A stretch of DNA of 64,000 nt from Clostridia bacterium (GCA_009929695.1 RZZW01000006.1:1-64000), one strand, 5' to 3'. Counted from the first letter of the stretch, positions 19,564 through 28,842 are shown. Program-made: numbers and translations. The notes: generated from the letters alone by a model not told the origin.

Positions 19564-19704
19564 CTACGCCGCCCAGTCGCAGTCCTCGTCGGGGATTGAA
19601 AAATCGTCCCAACGGTTTTCACGCGTCGGCTCTGCGCGTTCGCAGACGTAAATTTCCTCGTCCTCAAAAATTCCCTTCGGTGCAAGTGCTGACATGCAAA
19701 TCAT
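19564..19704 (-). CDS. Possible 46-residue acidic protein
   Basis: A short open frame on the minus strand would encode 46 residues beginning MICMSALAPKGIFEDEEIYV and ending DEDCDWAA. It is strongly acidic, with three cysteines and two tryptophans. A TATAAT box lies about 50 bases upstream (19754-19759 on the minus strand) and GGGATGG is near the start; an internal ATG at the fourth codon is also possible. It lies just downstream of the WYL regulator in the same orientation. I know of no family match, so this is a tentative call. Confidence 0.35.
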   Translation of the reverse strand: MICMSALAPKGIFEDEEIYVCERAEPTRENRWDDFSIPDEDCDWAA

Positions 19705-19795
19705 AATAAAGCCATCCCTTCAAATCAAACGTGTGTTTTGTTTCGATGACTTTATTATAGTCTAATATATGTCCCATAAAACGGACTTTTAAATA

Positions 19796-20782
19796 CTATT
19801 TATACATCGCGCAAATGCTCTCGCAGTGCTGCTTAAACATATCCACCGCCGCCGCAGGCGCAAGCAGCTTTGCCTGTGCCCCAAAGCTCGCAAGCCACCC
19901 CATAAGCATCGGCGACAGCACCGCTTTTATATGTATTTTAAAGTGCCCGTCGTCCACCTTGGAAATAATGATGTCCTTGCCAAAGCGGTCTATCACAACG
20001 TTTGCAAGCTCGTTGTCAAACATTATCTCAAGGCTGCTCGCCTCGCCGCCAAACATTCCAAACATCTGCTTTGCGTACAGCGCCATGTCAAGACCGTCAA
20101 AATACTTGCGCCCCGTGCGCTGTGCTGTGTCGATTTCGATGCTGTTCATTTTGTCGACGCGGAAATGGCGTATATCGCCCGCCGCCTCGCTGTAAGCCAC
20201 GAGATAATAGTTCTCGTCGTCGCGCATTAGGGCATAAGGCGACACGCAGTATCTCGCGCCGTCGTTGCGAAATTCCATCTTTTTGTCGGCGTTCCACTTG
20301 AAATATTTAAAGGTGATCTGTTTGTCGTTATTTATCGCGCTGTGCAGCTTGTCGATGCTGTAATAAACGCTCTCGTTCATGCTCTTTACGCGGTTTGCCA
20401 CATACACCTGACGCTGCAAATCCTGCGCCGCCCAGCGGTCTGTCAAGCCCTCAAGCTTTTTTATGAGCTCGCGGCTCTTTTTTGCCGATAAAAATTTGCT
20501 TGATTGCACAGCGTCCACAAGCAGCTTCAGCTCCGGCAGCTCAAAATCGCGCGAGGCAAGCCAGTATCCGCCGTTGCGCCCACGCTCCATCAAAATATCC
20601 ATGCCGTACAGCATAAGCGCGTCTATATCGTTGTAAACGCTCTTGCGTTCTGCTGTTATGCCGTGCGTGGCAAGCTTGTCTACCATCATCTGCACAGTTA
20701 TTCTATGCGCCTCGTCGCTTTCATGCAGCAGCATGTCCGCGATATAAAGGGTTTTTAGCTTTTGAAATTCGCTTCTAGACAT
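19796..20782 (-). CDS. WYL-domain transcriptional regulator
   Basis: This 328-residue protein combines an N-terminal winged helix (about 1-65; ITAERKSVYNDIDALMLYG is the recognition region) with a WYL domain (about 140-215; ITFKYFKWNADKK, YCVSPYALMRDDENYYLVAYS, IRHFRVDKMNSIEI) and a C-terminal WCX-like extension. WYL regulators sense small ligands or nucleic-acid signals. The ATG at 20782 is used because AGGAG is correctly spaced for it, whereas the ATG nine bases upstream abuts the ribosome site. Targets are unknown; the divergent MATE gene and the downstream small frame are candidates. Confidence 0.88.
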   Translation of the reverse strand: MSRSEFQKLKTLYIADMLLHESDEAHRITVQMMVDKLATHGITAERKSVYNDIDALMLYGMDILMERGRNGGYWLASRDFELPELKLLVDAVQSSKFLSAKKSRELIKKLEGLTDRWAAQDLQRQVYVANRVKSMNESVYYSIDKLHSAINNDKQITFKYFKWNADKKMEFRNDGARYCVSPYALMRDDENYYLVAYSEAAGDIRHFRVDKMNSIEIDTAQRTGRKYFDGLDMALYAKQMFGMFGGEASSLEIMFDNELANVVIDRFGKDIIISKVDDGHFKIHIKAVLSPMLMGWLASFGAQAKLLAPAAAVDMFKQHCESICAMYK

Positions 20783-20906
20783 AGTGCACATCTCCTAAAT
20801 AATTTATTTGTGCTTGTTGCTATTTTTTGCGTCTAGGTGTAATATTATAGGTATATTAAAGCTATTATACTACATTTTAGATGAAAATAAAAGGGGTTTG
20901 TTCAAT

Positions 20907-22241
20907 TTGAATACTGATATGACGCAGGGCTCGCCTGCAAGCGTGCTGTGGCGGTTTTCAATGCCAATGCTTTTGAGCGTGGTGTTTCAGCAGCTTTATA
21001 ATATCGTGGACAGCGTTGTCGCAGGGCGCTTTATAGGCGAGGACGCGCTCGCGGCTGTCGGTGCGTCATACCCGGTCACAATGCTGTTCATGGCGGTGGC
21101 GACAGGCTGCAACATCGGCTGCGGCGTCATATTCAGTCAGCTTTTCGGCGCAAAGGAGCTAAAGCGGCTCAAAACCGCCATTTCAACCTCTTTCATATCA
21201 GTTCTTGCGCTCGCCGCATTTTTGACGATTGTCGGTCTTGCGGCATGCGGCCCCATTTTGAACGCCCTCTCAACCCCTCAAAATATATTTTCCGATTCCG
21301 CTGTCTACCTTAATATATATATACTCGGCTTACTTTTCTTGTTTTTATACAACCTCTGCAATGCGGTTTTTGTGTCGTTTGGCGACAGCCGCACGCCGCT
21401 TTATTTTCTCATCGGCTCGTCTGTCGCAAATATAATCGCCGACGTGGTTTTTGTTGTCACGTTTAAAATGGGCGTCGCGGGCGTTGCGTGGGCGACGTTT
21501 ATGTGTCAGGGCGCGGCGTCGCTGCTCGCTCTTTTCGCGGTTTCAAAGCGCATAAAGGGCATTAAAACAGAGCCGTACAGCCGCTTTTCATCGCGAGAGC
21601 TCGCGCGTATATCAAAAATAGCTATACCTAGCATTTTGCAGCAGAGCTTTGTCTCCGTCGGCAATTTGTTTATCCAGTCGCTTGTAAACAGCTTTGGCTC
21701 GGCTGTCGTCGCAGGGTATTCAGCGGCTGTAAAGCTAAACACCTTTGCACTGACGGGCTTCACGACGCTCGGCAGCAGCATGTCAAGCTTCACGGCGCAA
21801 AATATCGGCGCAGGTAAGCCGCAAAGGGTTAAACAGGGCTTCAAGGCGGGCGTGGGTATGACCGTCGGCATAGCGCTCGTGTTTTTCGGCTGCTATTTTG
21901 GGCTTAGTAAAGAAATGATAGGCATTTTCATCACAACGCCAAGCGGCGAAGCGCTTGAGCAAGGCGTGTTGATGCTGCGCATAATCTCGCCGTTTTATCT
22001 CGCGGTGTGCTTAAAGCTGATAGCGGACGGCGTTCTGCGCGGGGCAGGGTGCATGGGCAGCTTCATGGTGGCGACGTTTACAGATTTAATTTTGCGCGTT
22101 ATACTTGCGTATGTGTTTGCCCCGAGCCTCGGCGCGTTAGGAATTTGGCTCTCCTGGCCGGTCGGCTGGATAATCGCGGCGATACTTTCGCTGACGTTTT
22201 ACTTAAAAGGCGGCTGGAAAACAAAAAGTATGCTGAAATAG
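20907..22241 (+). CDS. MATE family efflux transporter (second)
   Basis: This membrane exporter of about 444 residues has the MATE N-terminus (MTQGSPASVLWRFSMPMLLS, then FQQLYNIVDSVVAGRFIGED) and twelve helices; the second half contains AGYSAAVKLNTFALTGFTTLG. The start is placed at TTG 20907, spaced from AAAAGGGG; ATG 20919 is the alternative. The 33 codons upstream of these lack family similarity. It is divergent from the WYL regulator with a short intergenic gap, so control by that regulator is possible. Confidence 0.9.
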   Translation: MNTDMTQGSPASVLWRFSMPMLLSVVFQQLYNIVDSVVAGRFIGEDALAAVGASYPVTMLFMAVATGCNIGCGVIFSQLFGAKELKRLKTAISTSFISVLALAAFLTIVGLAACGPILNALSTPQNIFSDSAVYLNIYILGLLFLFLYNLCNAVFVSFGDSRTPLYFLIGSSVANIIADVVFVVTFKMGVAGVAWATFMCQGAASLLALFAVSKRIKGIKTEPYSRFSSRELARISKIAIPSILQQSFVSVGNLFIQSLVNSFGSAVVAGYSAAVKLNTFALTGFTTLGSSMSSFTAQNIGAGKPQRVKQGFKAGVGMTVGIALVFFGCYFGLSKEMIGIFITTPSGEALEQGVLMLRIISPFYLAVCLKLIADGVLRGAGCMGSFMVATFTDLILRVILAYVFAPSLGALGIWLSWPVGWIIAAILSLTFYLKGGWKTKSMLK

Positions 22242-22262
22242 AAAAAATATTGCAATTATGTA

Positions 22263-22291
22263 TTGACAAAACAAGGCGTAGATAATATAAT
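22263..22291 (+). promoter_or_regulatory. Consensus promoter of the tRNA cluster
   Basis: TTGACA (22263-22268), a 17-base spacer and TATAAT (22286-22291) match both consensus hexamers perfectly. The first tRNA begins 55 bases downstream. Confidence 0.85.
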
Positions 22292-22346
22292 ATTTGTTGC
22301 AGCGTAGGCGCGACGTAAGGTTGACAGTAGGCGCATCGTAACATGC

Positions 22347-22421
22347 GGCCCCTTGGTCAAGCGGCTAAGACGTCGCCCTCTCACGGCGAAATCGGGAGTT
22401 CGATTCTCCCAGGGGTCACCA
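22347..22421 (+). tRNA. tRNA-Glu (CTC anticodon)
   Basis: The acceptor stem GGCCCCT pairs with AGGGGTC, followed by A and an encoded CCA. The anticodon loop reads CTCTCAC, giving CTC. The D-arm (GGTCAAGCGGCTAAGAC) and T-arm (TTCGATT loop) are normal. Confidence 0.93.
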
Positions 22422-22438
22422 TTTTTTCTATTTTATAT

Positions 22439-22514
22439 TCCTCAATAGCTCAGTCGGTAGAGCATGCGGCTGTTAACCGCAGGGTCGTTGGTTCGAGTCC
22501 AACTTGGGGAGCCA
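22439..22514 (+). tRNA. tRNA-Asn (GTT anticodon)
   Basis: The acceptor TCCTCAA pairs with TTGGGGA (one T-G wobble), with discriminator G and an encoded CCA. The anticodon loop is CTGTTAA, giving GTT. The T-loop is TTCGAGT. Confidence 0.93.
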
Positions 22515-22515
22515 C

Positions 22516-22549
22516 AAACAGCGTCGCTGTTAAGCAACGGCGCTGTTTA
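22516..22549 (+). other. Hairpin between tRNA genes
   Basis: AAACAGCG and CGCTGTTT face each other between tRNA-Asn and the next tRNA. There is no T-run, so a processing or spacer hairpin is more likely than a terminator. Confidence 0.4.
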
Positions 22550-22556
22550 ATTATGA

Positions 22557-22633
22557 GGAGCCCTAGCTCAGTTGGTTAGAGCACTCGGCTCATAACCGAT
22601 CGGTCCAGGGTTCGAGTCCCTGGGGCTCCACCA
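22557..22633 (+). tRNA. tRNA with CAT anticodon (elongator Met or Ile2)
   Basis: The acceptor GGAGCCC pairs with GGGCTCC, then A and an encoded CCA. The anticodon loop CTCATAA gives CAT. It is not an initiator, since the first acceptor pair is matched. Whether it is tRNA-Met or the lysidine-modified tRNA-Ile2 cannot be settled by eye; the CTCATAA loop resembles Bacillus Ile2, while the acceptor stem differs. Confidence 0.85.
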
Positions 22634-22634
22634 C

Positions 22635-22677
22635 CGCTTGCAGCGGGGCAATACGTCCCCGCTGTAAGCGCTTTTTA
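22635..22677 (+). terminator. Terminator of the tRNA cluster
   Basis: CGCTTGCAGCGGGG pairs with CCCCGCTGTAAGCG (one mismatch) across an 8-base loop and is followed by CTTTTTATTT. Confidence 0.85.
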
Positions 22678-22691
22678 TTTAAAAAATGTAA

Positions 22692-22727
22692 GACAGGCGG
22701 ATATCAATTATACGATATCCGCCTGTC
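22692..22727. terminator. Second hairpin, possible bidirectional terminator
   Basis: A perfect 14-bp stem, GACAGGCGGATATC with its complement, encloses an 8-base loop followed by CTTATTTTT. It lies between the tRNA cluster and the convergent LytTR regulator and could end transcription from either side. Confidence 0.65.
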
Positions 22728-22776
22728 CTTATTTTTGCTCATTTATAAAATTCACACCGTGAATTTACACTGAATT

Positions 22777-22800
22777 GTAGGGGCGAGCTTTGCTCGTCCG
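22777..22800. repeat. GTAGGG-family half element
   Basis: GTAGGGGCGAGCTTTGCTCG followed by TCCG is a single palindromic half unit, in left-arm orientation. Confidence 0.7.
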
Positions 22801-22820
22801 CTTTGGTTCACGCAAACCTA

Positions 22821-22887
22821 CCTCATCCGTCGCTCCTTCGTCGCGCCACCTTGAGGAGAAGCTGTCGCCCGCAGGCGACTGATGAGG
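22821..22887. repeat. CCTCATC...GATGAGG inverted repeat
   Basis: CCTCATCCGTCGC and GCGACTGATGAGG bound a GC-rich imperfect palindrome carrying CGCGCCACCTTGAGGAGAAG. A related element in reversed sense lies at 25108-25182. Confidence 0.7.
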
Positions 22888-22924
22888 TGAAAACTTGCGG
22901 CTTGCATAAACTATTGGTGTCCCA

Positions 22925-23661
22925 TCACGCCATCTCCGCCACCTTGTTTGTCAGGCTTCTTTTTATAAAATACTTATAATAATCGTCGGTGATTTTCTTC
23001 TTTTCTCGAATGCGGTACGGTATGCGGCTGCCGTCCATAAGCACGAAGGTGTCGTCCACGTGGTCAACGCAGTCAAGATTTATAAGATAGCTCTTATGGC
23101 ATCTGTAAAACCGTTGGTCGTCCGCGAGCGCGGCTTCTATCGCGGCCAGTGTCTCCGTGCAGCGCAGCGTGTTTCCGGTATTGGTGTGCAGATATATAAG
23201 ATGGCTCAAGCTTTCAAAATATAAAATATCGTTGTAAAAACAGTTGTACACACTTCCGTGCACGTGCAGCGTCAAAAACGGACGGTCAAGCTTGTCAAGC
23301 AGCTTGTCGAGCAGCGCCCACAGCCGTTCTTTTTGCACCGGCTTTAACAAATAGTCCTCCGCACCAACGCTGTAGCTCTCAACGGCATAATCTCGCGTTG
23401 TTGTCAAAAAAGCGAGCGGCGTTTGGCAGCCGCTTCTGCGCAGACGGTCAGCCGTTTCAATTCCGGTTATGCCGCCACCAATACGTCGAGCAGCAGCAGG
23501 GAATAGTCGTTGCCCTTTTCCTGTATGTCGTAAAGCAGGCTCTCGCCGTCAGAATAAGAAAAAACCTGTAGAGTAACGCCTTTTTCGGCGCTGTACTGCG
23601 CAAGCATCGCCTGCAAAATGGCTAGCTCCTGCGGTTGGTCGTCACAAATTGCAATTCTCAA
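22925..23661 (-). pseudogene. LytTR response regulator, frameshifted
   Basis: This is an AgrA-like regulator. The receiver starts RIAICDDQPQELAILQ behind AAGGAGG with a TTG start and stops early after LLLLDVLVAA. In the next frame it resumes GGITGIETADRLRRSGCQTP, then LTTTRDYAVESYSVGAEDYL and a full LytTR domain (to SYLINLDCVDHVDDTFVLMD and beyond). Restoring one base at GTGGCGGC (about 23471-23480) joins the halves, so this is a one-base loss. The TTG start overlaps the kinase stop. As read, the product lacks its DNA-binding domain; a sequencing error cannot be excluded. Confidence 0.8.
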
Positions 23662-24993
23662 TTCGCAGTTACCTCCTTAAGCGTTTGCGCCAAGGGCAGC
23701 ACTGCTTCAAACACAAAGCAGCCGTTCTCAATCCGATAATCGCAGAAGCCCTTGTGCATGCCTATAATATATTCCATGCTCGCCAAGCCGTACCCTAAAT
23801 GGCCGGTTTTGTCGCTGATGAGCCGCCCTTCCTCGTTTTTCGTCACAGCTTGCGCAGAATTTTCGCTGCTGAGAATAAGGCTGTTTTTTTTCCATTTTAA
23901 ATGTGTTGCGCATGTGCCGATCGGCGTCTTTAGGCAGGCGCAGACAGCTTTCAAGCTCGTTTTGAAGCAGATTTCCCACGAGTGTTGTCAAGTACACATC
24001 GTCAATCGAGAGATGCTCGGGAAGCTGCAAATTCCACTCCGTGCATATGCCCGCCGCCTTAGCGCAGCTGTCGTAGTAGTTCACCAAAATATTCACAGTA
24101 TCATTTTTTGTGAACACAGGCATGTCGTCGCTCAAAGCTGAAAGGTCAGCTTGATAATCGGCTAGATAGGCCACAAGCTTGTCGTAGCTTTTTGTTTGAG
24201 CAAGCCCCGCTATGATGTTCATGTGATACTTCATGTCGTGGCGTATGCGGCGCATTTCGTCATATCGCTCCGTCATCAGCGTGTGCTGACGCTTGCCAAG
24301 CGTGAGCTGTGCGCGCAAGGCCTGCTCGCTTAAAGCTGTCTCCTTTGCCTCCAAAGCGTTATAAATAACCTGTATCAGCACTATCACCATCAGCTCCATC
24401 ACCGCCATCATCAGCATGGCGACAGGCATGTCCTGCGGTCGTTCATATATTCCGGTGGGATACGCTGAAATCACGTTCATAAGTATGTACATTGCAAAGG
24501 TTATGAGCATTAAAACAACCCAACCCTTTTGCACAACGCCCAGTGCCTTGCGGTATTTGTCGCCTATCAAAAAGCGCAGCGCCACGCACCACAGCGCAAT
24601 GGCGCACGAGCGCATGATGGTGTCCACCCAAAAATTTCCGCCGGAAATAAGCCACGCCGCCAAAAAAGCAAGCATATCAATAAGCGCAATGCTCAAATCG
24701 CTTATGCAATAAGTTACCACAAACTTTACGCCGCGATATTTCGACACGATGAGAAAATACACAAGGCTCGGCACTGTCAGTGTCAGCACCGTCCAGTTGG
24801 CGTCGCGCCACCCGCCCTTTATGATGTTGCCACCGATGCATATAACCAATATGAACGCCGAAAAAAACGCCGTGGCAATTGTTACCTTGCGGCGGTCATA
24901 TCGAAACTCGGAGAGCTGAACAAACAGAAACATCTGTGCAACAACAAGTGCAACGGTGTTCACAATAAGGCTGGCAAGCTCGGCAGCCGGCAT
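23658..24993 (-). pseudogene. AgrC-like sensor histidine kinase, frameshifted
   Basis: This is a GHKL-type kinase with about six N-terminal membrane helices (residues 1-190), the phosphoacceptor region RHDMKYHMNIIAGLAQ and an N-box-like LVGNLLQNELESC. It runs out of frame at an A8 run (23884-23891 on this strand). Removing one A gives KMEKNSLILSSEN, joining the conserved end SDKTGHLGYGLASMEYIIG, the G-box. AAGGAG precedes the ATG. It is paired with the LytTR regulator by a stop/start overlap. Both genes of the pair therefore carry one-base lesions. Confidence 0.8.
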
Positions 24994-25031
24994 GACAACA
25001 CGCTCCTTTATACTGTACTTCGGTTATCCCT

Positions 25032-25049
25032 TAACATATTCCCATGTTA
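25032..25049. promoter_or_regulatory. Small inverted repeat upstream of the kinase gene
   Basis: TAACAT-ATTCCC-ATGTTA lies about 40 bases upstream of the AgrC-like start. It may be an operator, but there is no independent support. Confidence 0.3.
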
Positions 25050-25107
25050 GCACACCGCCCCGCCCTACTGTACACCTACATACGCTTACGCACTTTGCAT
25101 AAGCACC

Positions 25108-25445
25108 CCTCATCAGTCGCCTGCGAATGGGAAGCCTTCCCCTTTAGGAGAAGGTGGCGCGACGAAGGAGCGACGGATGAGGCAGCTTTGCGCAAACTAT
25201 CCTCTTGTCATTCTGCGCGAGAGAATCCCACCACCGCTGCGGCGGTTCCCCTCCCTTTAACAAGGGAAGTAAGAGGCGTGTGCGAAACCGTAAGACCTCC
25301 CTTGTCAAAGGGAGGTGGCACGACGGAGGAGTGACGGAGGGATTCCGGCTTTGCACAAACTCTCCTCTTGTCATTCTGAGCGCAGCGAAGAATCTTTTGC
25401 ACATCCCCCTAGTTTTCAAGCTTCTTCGCTGCGTTAAAAATGACA
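25108..25445. repeat. Tandem patch of three palindromic repeats
   Basis: This part of the 638-base kinase-to-surface-protein gap holds three elements. At 25108-25182 is CCTCATCAGTCGC...GATGAGG. At 25224-25344, AATCCCACCACCGCTGCGG faces GACGGAGGGATT, with inner arms CCTCCCTTT and AAAGGGAGG. At 25369-25445 lies a TCATTCTGAG-family copy. No gene is visible, and the short open frames here are repeat sequence. Confidence 0.75.
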
Positions 25446-25482
25446 AAGTCGCACCAAATGCACGGTAAACACCGCAAAAAAT

Positions 25483-25497
25483 TGATAATTATTATCA
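25483..25497. promoter_or_regulatory. Perfect Fur-type box
   Basis: TGATAATTATTATCA is an exact 7-1-7 palindrome equal to the Bacillus subtilis Fur box TGATAATNATTATCA, and the symmetry extends one more base each side (25482-25498). It lies about 80 bases upstream of the -10 of the surface-protein gene. That is too far for simple overlap repression of that promoter, so its target is uncertain. Confidence 0.6.
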
Positions 25498-25501
25498 AAT
25501 T

Positions 25502-25534
25502 TGCGTCTTGCGCTCAAAAATCTGCGTCTTGCGC
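25502..25534 (+). promoter_or_regulatory. Direct repeat with 21-bp period, LytTR-like site
   Basis: TGCGTCTTGCGC occurs twice (25502-25513 and 25523-25534) with starts exactly 21 bases apart. LytTR regulators such as AgrA bind direct repeats with this two-turn period just upstream of weak -35 elements. Here the second copy ends seven bases before the -35 position, and a LytTR regulator gene is the neighbour. Confidence 0.55.
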
Positions 25535-25541
25535 AATCTTG

Positions 25542-25570
25542 AACACAAAATCTTGTGTTTATTGTATAAT
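25542..25570 (+). promoter_or_regulatory. Core promoter of the surface-protein gene
   Basis: A consensus TATAAT (25565-25570) has AACACA at the -35 position, so it has no usable -35 element and probably needs an activator. An inverted repeat, AACACAA-N4-TTGTGTT (25542-25559), covers the -35 and spacer. Confidence 0.6.
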
Positions 25571-25631
25571 TGGTGACATAAATGCAATGTTTTAGTGAAT
25601 TTTCTATAAACGCGTCAAGGAGAGTAAAATC

Positions 25632-28600
25632 ATGAAGTTAAAACGTTTTTTGGCGGGTCTGCTTGCGGCAGGTATGCTGTTTTCAACTATGCCAACAGCA
25701 GCCTTTGCCGAGGGCGAAATAGTCGCCCCCGAGGCGGTGTCAACTGTTCAATCAGCCGAGCCCGCCCCCGAGGCTGACCCATCAATCCCCGCGGAAGCTC
25801 CGGCACCGTCCGAGGTGACGCAAGCCCCCGCTTCTTCAGAAGTGACGCAAGCCCCCCGCCTCATCCGAGGTGGCGCAGGCTCCCGCTTCATCAGAAGCAA
25901 CCCAAGCTCCCGCCTCCCCCGAGGCGACGGAGAACATCGTCGCGCCCTCAGACGTGGCACAACCCCCCTCATCAGAACCCGAAGCCCCCGCGCTATATGA
26001 TGCGGCGCAGCAGGGCGGCAGTGGGATAGATTTTAGTGGAGATCTCAATAATTATTCCTTTGGTGCTGCGCTTTCGGAGGGTGGCTACCATCTTACTGCC
26101 AATTTGACGCTTGATAGCTATGCAAATTTTACGATTAGTGCTGGCACTGTAAACATCAACCTCAATGGTTATACCATTACAGGTGCTGAAGACCAAAGTA
26201 TCTTTAGTGTCGAGGATGGCGGAATACTTAACTTATATAATGAAAACATCGAAGACACCACAGGCATCCTCACTCATGCAAGTGGTAAAGGGGGTCAAGC
26301 TGTCTACGTATCAGGTGGCTCATTCAATATGTACGGCGGAACAATTACCGGTAATAACAGCAGCGGCGTTTATGTTGAAAACACCGGCATCTTTACCATG
26401 TACGGCGGCTCAATAACAGCAAATACGGTAATCGATGATGGCTACGGCAAAGGCGGCGGCGTTTGTGCAGAAAGAGGCGGCAACTTTATCATGCGCGGCG
26501 GCTCGATAACAAATAATACTGCTGATGATATGGGCGGCGGTGTTTATGTGGACGGCAGCTTTGCCATGACAGGCGGCTCAATAACAGACAACGCTGCTTT
26601 GAATAACGGTGGCGGAGTTTATGTAAGAAGCGGCGCTGTCACCATCGGCGGCACTGCACAGATTACCGACAACAAAAATGACGGCGACGGCGCAGCTAAC
26701 AACCTTTATCTTGCAAGTGGCAGAAAAATAACAATCAGCGCTACCACTGCTCCCACAACAGGCATGTCAGTGGGCGTCAGCATGCAAAGAAACGGCGTGT
26801 TTACAGACGAAAGCGGTGCAGGCTGCTCCGACTATTTCACAAGCGACAGCACAGCTCACCACGTAGAAGAAGTAAACGGCGTATTGTCCATAGCGGACGG
26901 TCCGGCTCAAACAGGGCATAAACATAACAATATCCTGTTTGACCAAGAACTCACGCTGACAAGCGGTGCGGTTGCGGCGGGCAATTATTATCTTGAGAAA
27001 GACTTGACGCTTGAAGGTGGTTTGGATATCACTGACGGCAATACAGTAAGCATTTGTCTTAACGGTCACAAGATTATAGGCGTGGATCTCTCAAATGTAT
27101 TCAATATCGATACTCTGCCGACAGCCAAAGAGCAAAGCTATACTATCACGCCGATGGCAATCACAGCCACAGTTACAGCCGTTGATAAGCCATATGACGG
27201 CACAGACACAGCCTCCGTCAGCGCAACAGCAACAGGCGTTACAGGCGACACAATCACAATCACAGGGCTTACAGGCAAATTTGCACAGAAAACAGTCGGC
27301 AATTCAATAAAAGTAACTGTCGACAGCAGCAAAGCCGCAATTGACGCAGCATTGCAGTCAAGCTATACAGTCACATATAGCAGCACAACGAACGCAAGCA
27401 TCACACGCCGCGCGGTGACTGTAAAGGCAAAGCCGCAATCGAAAAATTATAAAGCCGCAGACCCCGCCACCTTTGACTACGATGTAGAAAATATTGTCAA
27501 AGGCGAAACCTTGAAGGGCAAGTTGACCCGCGACGCAGGCGAGGACGTCAAAGTGGGCGGCTATGCAATCACACAGGGCACATTGACGAACGCAAATAAC
27601 CCGAATTATGCCATAACCTTCACAAACGGCACGCTCACTATAACCAAAACAGCGCAGGGCGAGTTCAAAATCGTGCCGCACACCGAGCCTGTCACATACG
27701 GCGACGCACCGTTTACGCTTGCAACAACAGGCGGCAGCGGCAAGGGCGACATCAAATGGACGGCAACAGGCGCAGGCACAGTGGATGAAAACGGCAAAAT
27801 CACCGTGACAGGCGCAGGCGAAATCGTCATCACCGCAACAAAAGCGGCTGACGTCAACCATGCAGAACCCGTCACAGTAAGCTATACCATCACAGTTGCC
27901 AAAAAGGCTCTGACGTGGGACTTGAGCGAGCTTAATGTCACCACCAAAAAGCATTACAACGGCGACACCACCGCCGCGTACACAGGCAGCTTAAAGGTTG
28001 CGGGCGCAGTGGAGGGCGACGATGTAGGCTTTGGCTACACATCATTGTCTGTAAATTATACCGACGCGGCAGCAGGCAAGCACGCCATAACAGTTGTTCC
28101 GGTTGGGCTCACGCTCACAAACGGCAACTATTTGCAGCCCACAACAGCCATAACCTACGACGGCGAAATTGTGCCGGTGCAGGAAGTGCCGGGACAACCT
28201 AATTTGCCCGAAATAGACGGACAAAAAACACGCATAGTGCTAGAAGTTGGCCTGTCACTCACGCCGGATTCGCTAGTAAATACACAGTTTAACACACCGG
28301 CCATCATCACAGGCGAGCTGCTGCGCGTCTTAACGCAAAATGCGGGCTATACAAATGACCGCACCATAACCTATGACGTAATTCTGCAAATCAGCCCCGA
28401 CGGCGGCAACACTTGGGAAAATGCAACAATGAGCAATTTCCCACCGGAGGGCATCACGGTTCTTATACCATATCCCGCAGGTCACCTTCACAGGGCTTTC
28501 ACCTGTGACTGTCGGCTGGAAGTCCACCACCCCTGTGGCAGACAGCGGCTCATCAACAAGCACCATCCCGCAAACAGGCGACGAGTTCCCGATTACGGCG

Positions 28601-28678
28601 CTGACATTTGCGCTGATATTCAGCTTTACAGCAATAATCGGCCTTGGCTACTCCGTCACGAAAAAACGCAGTAAGTAA
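25632..28678 (+). pseudogene. Sortase-anchored beta-helix/MBG surface protein, disrupted twice
   Basis: The frame opens with a signal peptide (MKLKRFLAGLLAAGMLFSTM... AFA) and a Pro/Ala/Ser-rich stalk with APASSEVTQ repeats. An extra C in a C6 run (25852-25857) shifts the frame; the continuation begins at the same repeats. Next come parallel-beta-helix repeats (YGGSITANT, RGGSITNNT, TGGSITDNA), a YDG-like domain (VDKPYDGTDTASVSATATG), MBG-like domains and IVPHTEPVTYGDAPFTL. Near 28478-28484 the frame is lost again and sequence seems to be missing. The other frame then gives GLSPVTVGW, IPQTG, a membrane helix and KKRSK, a cell-wall anchor. The intact form would be a wall-linked adhesin-like protein. 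Confidence 0.75.
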
Positions 28679-28692
28679 TAAGCACAAATTAA

Positions 28693-28737
28693 AAATCTGT
28701 TGCAGATGTAAATGAACATCTGCAACAGATTTTTTTA
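28693..28737 (+). terminator. Rho-independent terminator
   Basis: A perfect 17-bp stem, AAATCTGTTGCAGATGT with its complement, is followed by a run of Ts directly after the surface-protein gene. Confidence 0.9.
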
Positions 28738-28842
28738 ATAATACGCAATTTGCGAGAATGTATAGGCGCCATGTATGGCTTCCGAAAATCGGCGCAAGCC
28801 TTGCCGTGCAATGATTTTGTTACCTACTAACCCACTAGGCTA

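Noticed and set aside
22557-22633. Initiator tRNA-fMet
   Set aside because: The first acceptor base pair is a matched G-C; initiators have a mismatch there.
25044-25468. Several 60-100 codon frames on both strands upstream of the surface-protein gene
   Set aside because: They translate palindromic repeats (25108-25445) and mirror each other on both strands.
27358-27954. Minus-strand frame of 198 codons inside the surface-protein gene
   Set aside because: Antisense of repetitive MBG-type coding sequence, with a cysteine-rich nonsense composition.
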